From Clostridium muellerianum (GTDB lineage: Bacteria; Bacillota; Clostridia; Clostridiales; Clostridiaceae): a stretch of 64,000 bases of DNA. The stretch's first letter is position 1; every line of letters starts with the position of its first letter. The translations under genes were made by a program, and so were the position numbers. The stretch spans positions 1-64,000 of the forward strand of contig NZ_JABBNI010000012.1 of the NCBI RefSeq assembly GCF_012926525.1. Direction: 5' to 3'. Of this stretch, positions 46,889 to 54,956 are shown one piece after another. Below the pieces are notes generated by a model. The model searched no databases and was not told the DNA's origin. It saw only the letters and a program-made list of their open reading frames with translations.

Positions 46889-46900
46889 CAACTGGTCAGT
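46889..46900. promoter_or_regulatory. TetR-type operator candidate at the purine permease start site
   Basis: CAACTGGTCAGT matches 9 of 12 positions of TAACTAGTTAGT at 52847-52858, and all three differences are transitions. Both lie just downstream of a -10 box, at the same kind of position. Confidence 0.5.
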
Positions 46901-47047
46901 AAAACTAGGAATGACAAAAGTATTAAAGAGAAATATGTAGATAGTAAAAATATAAATGAGCCTAAATCTTATTAATTATTAAAAATGAAGTTCTTTAAAC
47001 TATTATATTTGAAGAACTTTAAATAATTTTATAATGGGGGTTAATTT

Positions 47048-48472
47048 ATGCAAAAGGAAGTTCAAGGCAGGAGGGGGTCGTTTTTAGAATCACTTTTTAA
47101 GTTAAAAGAGAACAATACTAATGTAAAGACAGAAATTCTTGCTGGAATCACTACTTTTATTACTATGGCATATATAATATTTGTTAATCCAAGTGTACTT
47201 AGAATAGCAGGTATGAATTCAGGAAATGTTTTGGGGGATGCAGCTGCTAAGTATAATGTAGGCACTGATCCGGTGGTATCAGCTGTATTTGTTGCTACCT
47301 GTTTAGCTGCTGCTGTTGGTACGTTCATAATGGGATTTTACGCCAATTTACCTTTTGCTCAAGCACCTGGAATGGGACTGAATGCATTTTTTACGTATAC
47401 AGTGTGTTTAACATTAGGTTTCACATGGCATCAAGCACTTTCGGCAGTATTAATGTCAGGAATATTATTTATAATTATTACGGTTACATCTATACGAGAA
47501 AAAATTGTTGATGCAATACCTCAAAACTTAAAATATGCTATGTCTGGTGGAATTGGACTTTTTATTGCACTTATTGGTTTAAAAAGTGGTGGTATAATAG
47601 TTTCAAGTCAAGCAACTCTTGTTAGTTTTGGAAACTTTGCAAAGCCAGGAACATTGCTTACTATAATGGGTGTTATAATAATTGGTATATTAATGTCAAG
47701 AAATGTTACAGGTTCTATTCTTATAGGAATTGTTTTAACTACAATTATAGGCATTCCACTTAAAGTTACTTCTCTTGCAAATTTACATGTTTTTAGTGCA
47801 CCACCTTCTCTTGCGCCTACCTCTGCAGCATTTGATTTTTCAGGACTATTTTCAAAAGGTGGAGTTTCTGTAGCGGGTGCAGTTTTAAGCTTTGTTATGG
47901 TAGTTATAACAATTTGTTTAGTTGATCTTTTTGATACAATTGGAACACTTGTTGGAACTGCTACAAAGGCGGGAATGGTAGATGAAAATGGTAAAGTTTT
48001 AAGATTGAAAAAGGCTCTTATTTGTGATGCCATAGCTACAACTGCAGGGTCGTTTTTTGGAACTAGTACTGTTAACACTTATGTTGAATCAACTGCTGGT
48101 GTTACAGCAGGAGGAAGAACTGGACTTACTTCTGTAACAGTAGGGGTATTATTTATTCTTTCATTATTTTTCTCAGGCCTTGTTGGGGTAGTTCCTTCAC
48201 AAGCTACAGCGCCAGCTCTTATTATAGTAGGTGCTTTAATGATGGGAGTAATTAAAAATATAAACTTTGATGATTTTACAGAAGCACTACCTTGTTTCTT
48301 TGCTATTTCATTAATGGCTTTTAGTTATAGTATAGCTAATGGAATTGCAGTTGCTATGATTGTTTATCCAATAGTAAAAATAGCTACGGGTAGACATAAA
48401 GAACTTAATCCTATAGTATATATATTAGCAGTATTGTTCATTTTAAGGTTTATACTGCTTCCGTTTGAATAG
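47048..48472 (+). CDS. NCS2-family purine permease (AzgA/PbuG type; guanine/hypoxanthine/adenine)
   Basis: A 474-residue inner-membrane protein with 12 to 14 hydrophobic segments. FITMAYIIFVNPSVL near the N-terminus, FAQAPGMGLNAFFTYTV, DLFDTIGTLVGTATKAG, and GSFFGTSTVNTYVESTAGVTAGGRTGLTS are signatures of the AzgA-like branch of nucleobase transporters. It should import hypoxanthine, guanine or adenine with protons. The ribosome binding site is a GGGGG stretch. Adenine deaminase follows 330 bases later, which fits adenine uptake and conversion to hypoxanthine. A palindromic element starts at its stop codon. Confidence 0.9.
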   Translation: MQKEVQGRRGSFLESLFKLKENNTNVKTEILAGITTFITMAYIIFVNPSVLRIAGMNSGNVLGDAAAKYNVGTDPVVSAVFVATCLAAAVGTFIMGFYANLPFAQAPGMGLNAFFTYTVCLTLGFTWHQALSAVLMSGILFIIITVTSIREKIVDAIPQNLKYAMSGGIGLFIALIGLKSGGIIVSSQATLVSFGNFAKPGTLLTIMGVIIIGILMSRNVTGSILIGIVLTTIIGIPLKVTSLANLHVFSAPPSLAPTSAAFDFSGLFSKGGVSVAGAVLSFVMVVITICLVDLFDTIGTLVGTATKAGMVDENGKVLRLKKALICDAIATTAGSFFGTSTVNTYVESTAGVTAGGRTGLTSVTVGVLFILSLFFSGLVGVVPSQATAPALIIVGALMMGVIKNINFDDFTEALPCFFAISLMAFSYSIANGIAVAMIVYPIVKIATGRHKELNPIVYILAVLFILRFILLPFE

Positions 48473-48629
48473 GGCATATTCAAAAAAATAACAAGTCAGT
48501 ATGTTAGCATATTTTGCGTCATACTGCATCAACAGAACCCTTTGATAGAACAACTATCAGCGGAACCTGTTTCTTTGTCTGATACAAAATATACTAACAT
48601 CTTTGACTTGTTATTTTCTTTCATATGCC
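48473..48629. repeat. Palindromic element, family A, copy 2
   Basis: GGCATATTC, AAAAATAACAAGTC, TATGTTAG and ATATTTTG on the left are mirrored on the right. The element begins at the first base after the TAG stop of the purine permease. It is about 80% like the 14.7-kb copy by eye. Confidence 0.85.
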
Positions 48630-48647
48630 TAAAACGCAATATTTTAA

Positions 48648-48693
48648 TATAATTTTAGAGGAAGAGCAAAGTGCATCTTCCTCTAAAATTATA
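48648..48693. terminator. Perfect 18-bp hairpin before the adenine deaminase gene
   Basis: TATAATTTTAGAGGAAGA and its exact complement flank a 10-base loop, directly after palindromic element A. No T-run follows on either strand. It may reinforce termination or insulate the downstream gene. Confidence 0.55.
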
Positions 48694-48801
48694 AGCAGAC
48701 ATTCAGAATATGATATTTTGAGATGTTCCATTACTTGTAATGCAATAATGAAGAGGGAGGATAGTATTTTGAATTCTAGATATTGAAAGGGGAATAAATA
48801 A

Positions 48802-50514
48802 ATGAATAGAATAATAAATCAAATTGATATAGCTATGTCTAGGAAAAAGGCAGAACTTGTATTAAAAAATGCTTCCATAATAAATGTATTTACTCAAACT
48901 ATTGAAAATAAGGATATTGCGATAGATGAGGATACAATTGTAGGAGTAGGTAATTATCAGGGAACTTGTGAAATTGATTGTAGTGGTTTATTTGTTTCAC
49001 CAGGATTTATAGATTCTCATGTACATATAGAATCTTCAATGGTAACTCCTGAAATATTTTCGAGTTTAGTTATAAAAAGAGGTGTTACTACAATTATTGC
49101 GGATCCTCATGAGATAGCTAATGTTTTAGGAGAAACAGGTATAGAATTTATGATTGAAAATAGTAAAAATGGTGAGATCGATACATTTTTTATGCTCCCA
49201 TCCTGTGTGCCATCGGTAGACTTCGAAGATAACGGTGCAGTACTCAAAGCACAGAATTTAGAAAAACTTATAGACAATCCAAAGGTTTTAGGACTTGGAG
49301 AAGTAATGGATGTCAATGCAGTTATATCTGGTAAAGAAGAGATGATAGAAAAAATTGCAATGATCATGAAATATGGGAAAATCATAGATGGGCATTGTCC
49401 AAAGGTTAAAGACAAAGAACTAGATGCTTATTTATGCGGAAATATTAAAACAGATCATGAATGTGATGATTATAAAGAAGCTTTAGAAAAGATAAGCAAA
49501 GGAATGTATGTAATGCTTAGGGAAGGATCTGCTGCTAAGGATTTGAAAAAGTTACTGCCAGCAGTGAATAATAAAAATTACAGTAGGTTCGTATTTTGTA
49601 CTGATGATAGACATATTGAAGATTTAATAAATGAAGGAAGTATAGATAACTGTATAAGAATTGCTATAAAAGAGGGAATGGAACCTATAAAAGCATATAC
49701 TATAGCATCTTTTAATGCAGCTAATTGTTATAATTTAAGGGATAGAGGTGCTATTGCACCAGGCATGAAAGCAGATTTAGTAGTATTTGAAGATTTAAAA
49801 AAACTAAATATAAAAAATGTAATTAAAAACGGAAAAGTATGTAATGATAAAAATACATTTGAAAGAGTTCAGGGTAAAAGATCTATAAATGTGGATTATG
49901 TAAAAGAAGATTTATTTAGTATTCCAGGCAAAGGAGAATTTGTTAATGTAATAAGGGTTCAGCCTGGTTCACTGGTAACTAAAAATGAAAAGAGAAAAGT
50001 GAAAATAAAAAATGGTGTTGTTGAAGGTATAGAGGAAGTACAGGAGGTTATTAATAAAATAGCAGTAATAGAAAGACATACAAATAGTGGAAGACATTCT
50101 GTAGGATTTATTGAAGGATTATGTCTTAAAAATGCAGCTATAGCACAGACAATTGCTCATGATTCTCATAATATAATTGTGATAGGTGATAATGATAAAG
50201 ATATGGAAGTTGCAGTAAATAGCATTATACATAATAATGGAGGGATTGCATTTGTATCTAATGGTGATTTATTGGAATTTTTAAGTTTACCAATAGGAGG
50301 GCTTATAACATCTGAGAATCCATTAGTAGTTCTTGATAAAATTACAAAGTTGAACATTTTAACAAGAAAGTTTGGAATTAAGAAGGAAATAGATCCATTT
50401 TTAACACTTGGTTTTATGGCATTGCCAGTAATGCCAGATATTAAGATAACCACAAAAGGTTTATTTGATTATTATAATTTTAAGTTCATAGACTTATTTG
50501 TAGACAATAATTGA
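48802..50514 (+). CDS. ade: Adenine deaminase
   Basis: A 570-residue cytoplasmic amidohydrolase that converts adenine to hypoxanthine and ammonia. The metal-binding H-X-H is in GFIDSHVHIESSMVTPE, and the family-specific DPHEIANVLG, CVPSVDFEDNGA and GHCPKVKDKELDAY motifs are present. The C-terminal Adenine_deam_C region carries RHTNSGRHSVGFIEGL and AQTIAHDSHNIIVIG. Length is normal. The ribosome binding site is AAAGGGGA. It lies between a purine permease and a TetR regulator and is probably part of the same salvage unit. Confidence 0.95.
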   Translation: MNRIINQIDIAMSRKKAELVLKNASIINVFTQTIENKDIAIDEDTIVGVGNYQGTCEIDCSGLFVSPGFIDSHVHIESSMVTPEIFSSLVIKRGVTTIIADPHEIANVLGETGIEFMIENSKNGEIDTFFMLPSCVPSVDFEDNGAVLKAQNLEKLIDNPKVLGLGEVMDVNAVISGKEEMIEKIAMIMKYGKIIDGHCPKVKDKELDAYLCGNIKTDHECDDYKEALEKISKGMYVMLREGSAAKDLKKLLPAVNNKNYSRFVFCTDDRHIEDLINEGSIDNCIRIAIKEGMEPIKAYTIASFNAANCYNLRDRGAIAPGMKADLVVFEDLKKLNIKNVIKNGKVCNDKNTFERVQGKRSINVDYVKEDLFSIPGKGEFVNVIRVQPGSLVTKNEKRKVKIKNGVVEGIEEVQEVINKIAVIERHTNSGRHSVGFIEGLCLKNAAIAQTIAHDSHNIIVIGDNDKDMEVAVNSIIHNNGGIAFVSNGDLLEFLSLPIGGLITSENPLVVLDKITKLNILTRKFGIKKEIDPFLTLGFMALPVMPDIKITTKGLFDYYNFKFIDLFVDNN

Positions 50515-50528
50515 AATTAATACAAGCC

Positions 50529-50554
50529 TTACACAGAATAAGTATTCTATGTAA
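50529..50554. promoter_or_regulatory. 26-bp palindrome over the TetR gene promoter
   Basis: TTACA-N16-TGTAA with an inner AGAATA-AG-TATTCT core, one mismatch in 13 pairs. It overlaps the expected -35 region of a TATAAT box at 50565-50570. It is a candidate autoregulatory operator, though its sequence differs from the other TetR-like sites. Confidence 0.45.
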
Positions 50555-50604
50555 ATAATTTATCTATAATTAAGATGTAGTTGTTATTAGAAGAGAGGTA
50601 TAAT

Positions 50605-51195
50605 ATGGGGAAAGATATAGAAAAAAATATACTTAATGCAGCAATTAAAGTAGTATCCCAGGAAAAAATAAGTGGTACTCGTATGCATATGATTGCTAAA
50701 GAAGCTAATATGAGCCAGGCTAATTTACATTATCATTTTGCAACTAAAAACGATATAATGATAGCTATTTTAGATAGTATTCAAGAACAGTTTTCTAGTA
50801 GACGTACAAAGTATATTGATTTAAAAAATAAAAGTACTGCTGAAAATATAAGAGGTTTTTTTGAGCAAAAAAAAGATGAAATTCTTAATAATAAAGAAGC
50901 TGAATCTATACAAGTTGATTATTGGGTTCAAGGTACAGCAAATGATGAAATAAGAAGTAAGTTTCAAAATACTTTTAACATATGGCGAAGTAATATTAGT
51001 GAAGTTTTAAATAAAAGTGAATTTAAAGATGATTTAGATAAAAAATATAATGATATGATACCATTTATAATGGTATCAATCATGTTAGGTGCATCATTTC
51101 AGTATCTTATTGATGAAGGAAAATTTGATTTGGAAGAGTATTTTGATATTGCTGAAAAGATTATGTTTGAGAAGTATTTAAAAACAGAAAAGTAG
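50605..51195 (+). CDS. TetR-family transcriptional regulator, probable purine regulator
   Basis: An all-helical regulator of 196 residues. The N-terminal helix-turn-helix is TRMHMIAKEANMSQANLHYH, followed by the FATKNDIMIAIL helix typical of TetR proteins. The C-terminal ligand domain is not diagnostic. I start at ATG 50605, with AGAGAGG 8 bases upstream, and not at the TTG 24 bases earlier. It sits between adenine deaminase and a convergent xanthine-type permease. Similar palindromes over both permease start sites suggest it represses nucleobase uptake; a purine effector is inferred. Confidence 0.88.
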   Translation: MGKDIEKNILNAAIKVVSQEKISGTRMHMIAKEANMSQANLHYHFATKNDIMIAILDSIQEQFSSRRTKYIDLKNKSTAENIRGFFEQKKDEILNNKEAESIQVDYWVQGTANDEIRSKFQNTFNIWRSNISEVLNKSEFKDDLDKKYNDMIPFIMVSIMLGASFQYLIDEGKFDLEEYFDIAEKIMFEKYLKTEK

Positions 51196-51253
51196 ATACA
51201 GATAAAAGCAATAAATGAAAATGCTATTAAAAATTATTTTTAATTAAAAAATG

Positions 51254-51300
51254 AAGTTGCTGACCAATACTAAATGTCAGCAACTTTATTTTTTTATTTT
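51254..51300. terminator. Bidirectional terminator between the TetR and xanthine permease genes
   Basis: AAGTTGCTGAC and GTCAGCAACTT form a perfect 11-bp stem, with TATTTTTTT on the plus side and CATTTTTT on the minus side. Confidence 0.9.
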
Positions 51301-51355
51301 TATTAAGTTAAGAATAAAATATATATTTATAGATAACTTAAATTCTTTATAGAAA

Positions 51356-52693
51356 TTACTCGGGAACGTTTACATCGCTGTGAACAGTATTATCTCCGTG
51401 ATTTAAAAATGCATTAAGAATTACTGCAACCACAGATGAAGAAACTATACCACTACTAAAAATTGATCTAAAAATTTGTGGAGTATGATCAAGTAAAGTA
51501 GGAACAGCAGTTATTCCAAGACCTATACCAATGGAACAAGCAACAACTAGCATATTTGAGTTTTTATCAAAATCTACACTTGCAAGCATTTGTATGCCAG
51601 CTACTGCAACCATTGCAAACATTATAGTTGTAGCACCACCTATGACAGGTTGAGGAATAATTGTAGCTATAGCCGCAAATTTAGGAATTAAGCCAAGAAA
51701 TATTAGAATAATTCCAGAAGTTACTACAACAAAACGACTTTTTACTCTGCTTAAGGCCAACAATCCTAAATTTTGATTGAATGTTGTGTAAGGAAAAGAG
51801 TTAAAAATACCACCCAAAATTGATGCAATTCCTTCAGCCCTAAGACCGCGAACTATATCATCTTCAGAAAGTTTTTTTTCACAAACCCTAGCAACACCAA
51901 GATAAGTACCTGTTGATTCAATCATTACTGTAAGCATAACGAAACTCATCATAATTGCTGAACCAATTTCAAATTTAGGAAATCCAAAGTTAAATGGATG
52001 AACAAAATTTACCCATTTTGCACTTGCAACTATTGAAAAATCAACCTTATGCATAAAAGCTGCAACTATTGTTCCTAAAATAATACCATTTAAAACTGAA
52101 ATAGCTTGAAAAAATCCCTTAAAAAACTTATTAGACAGTATAACTACAATCATTACAAATGATGCAAGTAAAAGATTAGACATGCTTCCAAAATCTTTAG
52201 CACCTGAACCGCCGCCAATGCTTGTAACTCCAACGTTAACTAAGGAAAGACCGATCATAGTAACAACTGTACCAGTTACAACGGTAGGAAAGAATCTTAA
52301 TATTTTTCCATACAAAGGAGCAATTAAAACAACCAGTATTGCTGATATAATTATGGAGCCATAGGCGGTCGGCATTCCAAAATTTTTACCAATAATAATT
52401 AGAGGACCAACGGCTGCAAAGGTACAACCTAAAATAGCGGGCAACTTAATACCAATATGTGGACCTATACCTATTGACTGAATTAAAGTTGCAATACCAC
52501 AAGTAAATAGATCAGCGGCTACCAAAAGTTCTAGTTGCTGTGGAGTTAAGCCAACAGCTCCACCAATTATTATTGGCACAGCTACAGCACCTGCATACAT
52601 TGCTAGTACATGTTGAAGACCTAAAGTAAAAAGTTTAGGAATTGGAAGAACTTCGTTTATTTTGTCAACATTCTTGACAGTTTTTTCTGACAT
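51356..52693 (-). CDS. NCS2-family nucleobase permease, xanthine/uric acid type
   Basis: An inner-membrane symporter of 445 residues in the UraA/XanQ branch. LGLQHVLAMYAGAVAVPIIIGGAVG near the N-terminus is the branch signature, with the conserved QH pair. A carboxylate-bearing SVMLTVMIESTGTYLG-like helix and SFPYTTFNQNLGLLALSRVKSR follow. The latter NQN motif is typical of xanthine and urate transporters. ATG 52693 follows GGGGGG with 8-base spacing. Together with the AzgA-like permease it covers both oxo- and aminopurines. Confidence 0.9.
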   Translation of the reverse strand: MSEKTVKNVDKINEVLPIPKLFTLGLQHVLAMYAGAVAVPIIIGGAVGLTPQQLELLVAADLFTCGIATLIQSIGIGPHIGIKLPAILGCTFAAVGPLIIIGKNFGMPTAYGSIIISAILVVLIAPLYGKILRFFPTVVTGTVVTMIGLSLVNVGVTSIGGGSGAKDFGSMSNLLLASFVMIVVILSNKFFKGFFQAISVLNGIILGTIVAAFMHKVDFSIVASAKWVNFVHPFNFGFPKFEIGSAIMMSFVMLTVMIESTGTYLGVARVCEKKLSEDDIVRGLRAEGIASILGGIFNSFPYTTFNQNLGLLALSRVKSRFVVVTSGIILIFLGLIPKFAAIATIIPQPVIGGATTIMFAMVAVAGIQMLASVDFDKNSNMLVVACSIGIGLGITAVPTLLDHTPQIFRSIFSSGIVSSSVVAVILNAFLNHGDNTVHSDVNVPE

Positions 52694-52842
52694 TTGTAAC
52701 ACCCCCCATAAAATTTTTGTATTAATGTAATAAGTTGTGAAATAATTATGTACACTAACAATATAATAAAAGTAAATTTTTATTATATGCTTAAAATTAA
52801 AGTTGTGAAATGTCTTTAAAGTGAAATAAAGTTTTTAAAATA

Positions 52843-52860
52843 TGACTAACTAGTTAGTTA
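52843..52860. promoter_or_regulatory. TetR-type operator at the xanthine permease start site
   Basis: TGACTAACTAGTTAGTTA has a perfectly symmetric 14-base core. It lies directly downstream of the -10 box on the minus strand and so covers the start site. Confidence 0.65.
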
Positions 52861-52865
52861 ATATT

Positions 52866-52894
52866 ATTAAATAATATTAGCTTGTATTTGTCAA
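52866..52894 (-). promoter_or_regulatory. Promoter of the xanthine permease gene
   Basis: On the minus strand TTGACA (52894-52889) and TTTAAT (52871-52866) have a 17-base spacer. Confidence 0.7.
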
Positions 52895-53427
52895 TATCAT
52901 AATGTTAAAAAAATTCACAAAAAATAAAATTTTGTTAGTTTTCATAAAAAAAAATTAGATATATTTTTAACAGGAAAGTAATTGCTGAAATTTTATAAGG
53001 TTGACAAAATGTTTTTCATGTTATAAAATTGCATTAATTAAAACGTTTACAATATTGTTGCTTTTTTACTGTCTATGAAATTTAGAGGATATTTAATAGA
53101 AGAAATGCTAAAGTTAAGGTTATAGACATATAACACTATAATTAAAGCTTACATTACTTCGATTAAAACTAAAGTTTAATTTTAGTTCTATAACAAAGCT
53201 AAGATTTTCAAGTTGGATATTCATATAATGAACTATACAATAGAAATTACGTACACTTATGAAGTTTTATAGAATATCTATATATTGAAAAGTGTGTATA
53301 TTAAGGTGATTTGTTGAAAAATAGAATATGAGTGTACAGTAAATAGCATACTACATGCTGTACTAATTTATGAAGAGTTTCCCAGTTAAGGGAACTGCAT
53401 GCAGAGATAATAATTTAAAATGGAAAA

Positions 53428-53574
53428 TTATATCTCCACAGCACGTGAGTAATATGCGTAAATAAGCTTGTCTAATTCTTGGCTAAGTTTTACTACCTCG
53501 TTTGAATAGAGGCAACTATTTATTTCCATTAATTTATGTAAACTTTCTCTAAGTAATTCGATTTGTTCTTTCAT
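53428..53574 (-). CDS. Spo0E-like sporulation regulatory protein
   Basis: A tiny protein of 48 residues. The second half carries the family motif SQELDKLIYAYYS, which in Spo0E-type phosphatases forms the helix that removes phosphate from Spo0A. The first half is an amphipathic helix, so the whole is a two-helix hairpin. I start at the ATG complementary to 53572-53574, which has GGAG 9 bases upstream; an in-frame ATG 9 bases earlier overlaps that site. A TTGAAA-17-TATAAT promoter lies at 53642-53614 on the minus strand. It should delay entry into sporulation. It is not in an operon. Confidence 0.82.
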   Translation of the reverse strand: MKEQIELLRESLHKLMEINSCLYSNEVVKLSQELDKLIYAYYSRAVEI

Positions 53575-53613
53575 AAATTTCATCTCCATACAATAATTTG
53601 AACGACATATGCT

Positions 53614-53642
53614 ATTATAATATAATATGGATAATATTTCAA
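53614..53642 (-). promoter_or_regulatory. Promoter of the Spo0E-like gene
   Basis: On the minus strand TTGAAA (53642-53637) and TATAAT (53619-53614) are 17 bases apart, with a transcript start about 30 bases before the coding region. Confidence 0.7.
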
Positions 53643-53762
53643 CATTTTAATAAAATATGTAAAAACTACATGTAAATGTTTTATGCATAGCGAAATCAAC
53701 AGTAAAGTGGAGAATAGGAAATAGTTGTTAACAATTTTTTTACAAATTAAGCATAATGCGAC

Positions 53763-54311
53763 TTAATAGAATTCATTTTTTAGAAGACCGTAAAGATACA
53801 TATCATATCTTTTTCCATCTCTATGAATAAATTCCCTATAAACTCCTTCTCTCTTAAAACCAAGGTTTTCGTAAAGGGTAATAGCAGGTTTGTTATAGGA
53901 TAAAACATCAAGTTGAATTCGATGCAAATTAAGCTCTTGAAATCCAAACTCTAAAGTCATTTCCATAGCTTCTTTGCCATAGCCTTTTCCTCTAGTTTTC
54001 ACATCGCCTAGGCCTATAAAAACTATTGCTGTACCATTATTCCAAAGTATATTTTCAAAACCTGTAACGCCAATAAATCTATCTTCGTCTAAAGTTCTTA
54101 TGGCAAAAACATAGCTGTTATTAGATTTTCTTTTTTCATTCAGCATTTCATATAATTGAGCTGAGGACTTGGGAAAAGCTGTAGTCATATCATATAATCT
54201 TAGAAAATCTACATCATTATACCACTCTTCCATATATGATATATCTTTTTCATTTAGTGAGGTTAGTCTTAGATTTTTTCCTTTTAATAAACTTTTTAAA
54301 CTTGTATTCAT
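53763..54311 (-). CDS. GNAT-family N-acetyltransferase (RimJ/RimL-like)
   Basis: A cytoplasmic acetyl-CoA-dependent acyltransferase of 182 residues. The acetyl-CoA-binding motif A is GLGDVKTRGKGYGKEAM, followed by the conserved FQELNLHRIQLDVLSYNKPA and ITLYENLGFKREGVYRE, all typical of the RimJ/RimL branch. Substrates in this branch range from ribosomal protein N-termini to antibiotics and small amines; none can be assigned here. The ribosome binding site is GGGGAGA. It is a single gene. Confidence 0.88.
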   Translation of the reverse strand: MNTSLKSLLKGKNLRLTSLNEKDISYMEEWYNDVDFLRLYDMTTAFPKSSAQLYEMLNEKRKSNNSYVFAIRTLDEDRFIGVTGFENILWNNGTAIVFIGLGDVKTRGKGYGKEAMEMTLEFGFQELNLHRIQLDVLSYNKPAITLYENLGFKREGVYREFIHRDGKRYDMYLYGLLKNEFY

Positions 54312-54494
54312 TATTAAAATCTCCCCAATATATAAATTATTTTTTTAAAATTTTACATTTATAAATTATATGGCAAGTGCCATTTCTTAAAAGACAGTGA
54401 TTCTTATAAGTAAATTCCATTTGAACTTAAGAATTACTTGATAGTTTGATTTTAATTAATACTAATTCCTATGTCAATTTTTTATATAATTAAA

Positions 54495-54523
54495 TTGAGG
54501 AGAATAATATTGATTCTCCTCAA
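54495..54523. terminator. Terminator of the Cys/His-rich gene
   Basis: TTGAGGAGAAT and ATTCTCCTCAA form a perfect 11-bp stem around a 7-base loop. On the minus strand it is followed by TTTAATT, 13 bases after the stop codon of the mini-protein gene. Confidence 0.7.
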
Positions 54524-54536
54524 TTTATATTTAACA

Positions 54537-54707
54537 TTAGCAGTCAGGTTTTACTTTTTTACAGCATCTTCTTTTCTTTTCTTTATGACATTTACATTTC
54601 TTTTCCTCGCAACATCTTACAGTTATATGGAATTTTTGGCAGCATCTATGATTTTTATGATGCCTATGACACTTATGATGTTTATGACATTTACATTTTT
54701 CACACAT
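54537..54707 (-). CDS. 56-residue Cys/His-rich mini-protein, possible metal-binding peptide
   Basis: No family is recognised. The peptide begins MCEKCKCHKHHKCHRHHKNH and contains 13 Cys and 9 His in 56 residues, arranged as CxxCxC, three CC pairs, CxCH and repeated HH. Most other residues are Lys or Arg. Such density of soft ligands suggests zinc, copper or cadmium binding, like a metallothionein, though the basic charge is unusual and nucleic acid contact is possible. An ideal AAGGAGGG lies 6 bases before the ATG, and a perfect terminator follows the stop. Both support a real gene. A shortened palindromic element lies just upstream. Confidence 0.75.
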   Translation of the reverse strand: MCEKCKCHKHHKCHRHHKNHRCCQKFHITVRCCEEKKCKCHKEKKRRCCKKVKPDC

Positions 54708-54730
54708 GTTAAACCCTCCTTATTCTCTTA

Positions 54731-54797
54731 AGGTATATTCAAAAAAATAATTAGTCAGTGCTTATATAGTTGACTTGCTACTTTTTTCATATATCTA
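54731..54797. repeat. Palindromic element, family A, shortened copy 3
   Basis: AGGTATATTC, AAAAAATAATTAGTCAGT and TTGACTTGCTACTTTTTTC correspond to the two ends of the longer copies. The central 90 bases are missing and both arms have diverged. Confidence 0.6.
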
Positions 54798-54904
54798 ACC
54801 GTTACTAAATTTTAAAAATTAAATAAACTAATTTTTGTTTTTTTCTTATGCTTAGTACCATATTATTGTTTTAAATTAAAAATGTTACTTTTATAAAAAA
54901 GTTC

Positions 54905-54935
54905 TTGCCCATTACCTTACGTAATGTGTTAAAAT
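54905..54935 (+). promoter_or_regulatory. MerR-type promoter with operator in a 19-base spacer
   Basis: TTGCCC (54905-54910) and TAAAAT (54930-54935) are 19 bases apart, the lengthened spacing of MerR-controlled promoters. The spacer holds the palindrome CATTAC-CTTAC-GTAATG (54910-54926). The downstream gene encodes a MerR-type regulator, so autoregulation is likely. Confidence 0.7.
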
Positions 54936-54956
54936 AATTTAAGTAGAGGTGATAAC

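Larger units (their letters stand above)
46309..47047. other. 740-base divergent region between two permease genes
   Basis: The right part contains the purine-permease promoter (46850-46878), an operator-like palindrome (46889-46900) and a leader hairpin (AAGTTCTT/AAGAACTT, about 46990-47022). The left part, around 46400-46460, is slightly GC-richer but not assignable. I looked for a purine riboswitch and did not find one. Confidence 0.5.
52694..53427. other. 730-base region upstream of the xanthine permease
   Basis: The left part holds the permease promoter and operator (52843-52894). The rest, about 52900-53427, is AT-rich and shows no gene, repeat or hairpin that I trust. Confidence 0.45.

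Noticed and set aside
46400-47047. Purine riboswitch upstream of the AzgA-like permease
   Set aside because: I searched by eye for the three-way junction pattern and its loop sequences on the plus strand here, and on the minus strand upstream of the xanthine permease. I did not see them.
54471-54731. 86-residue plus-strand frame over the Cys/His-rich gene
   Set aside because: It is the hydrophobic antisense reading of the minus-strand gene, lacks a ribosome binding site, and runs through its terminator.
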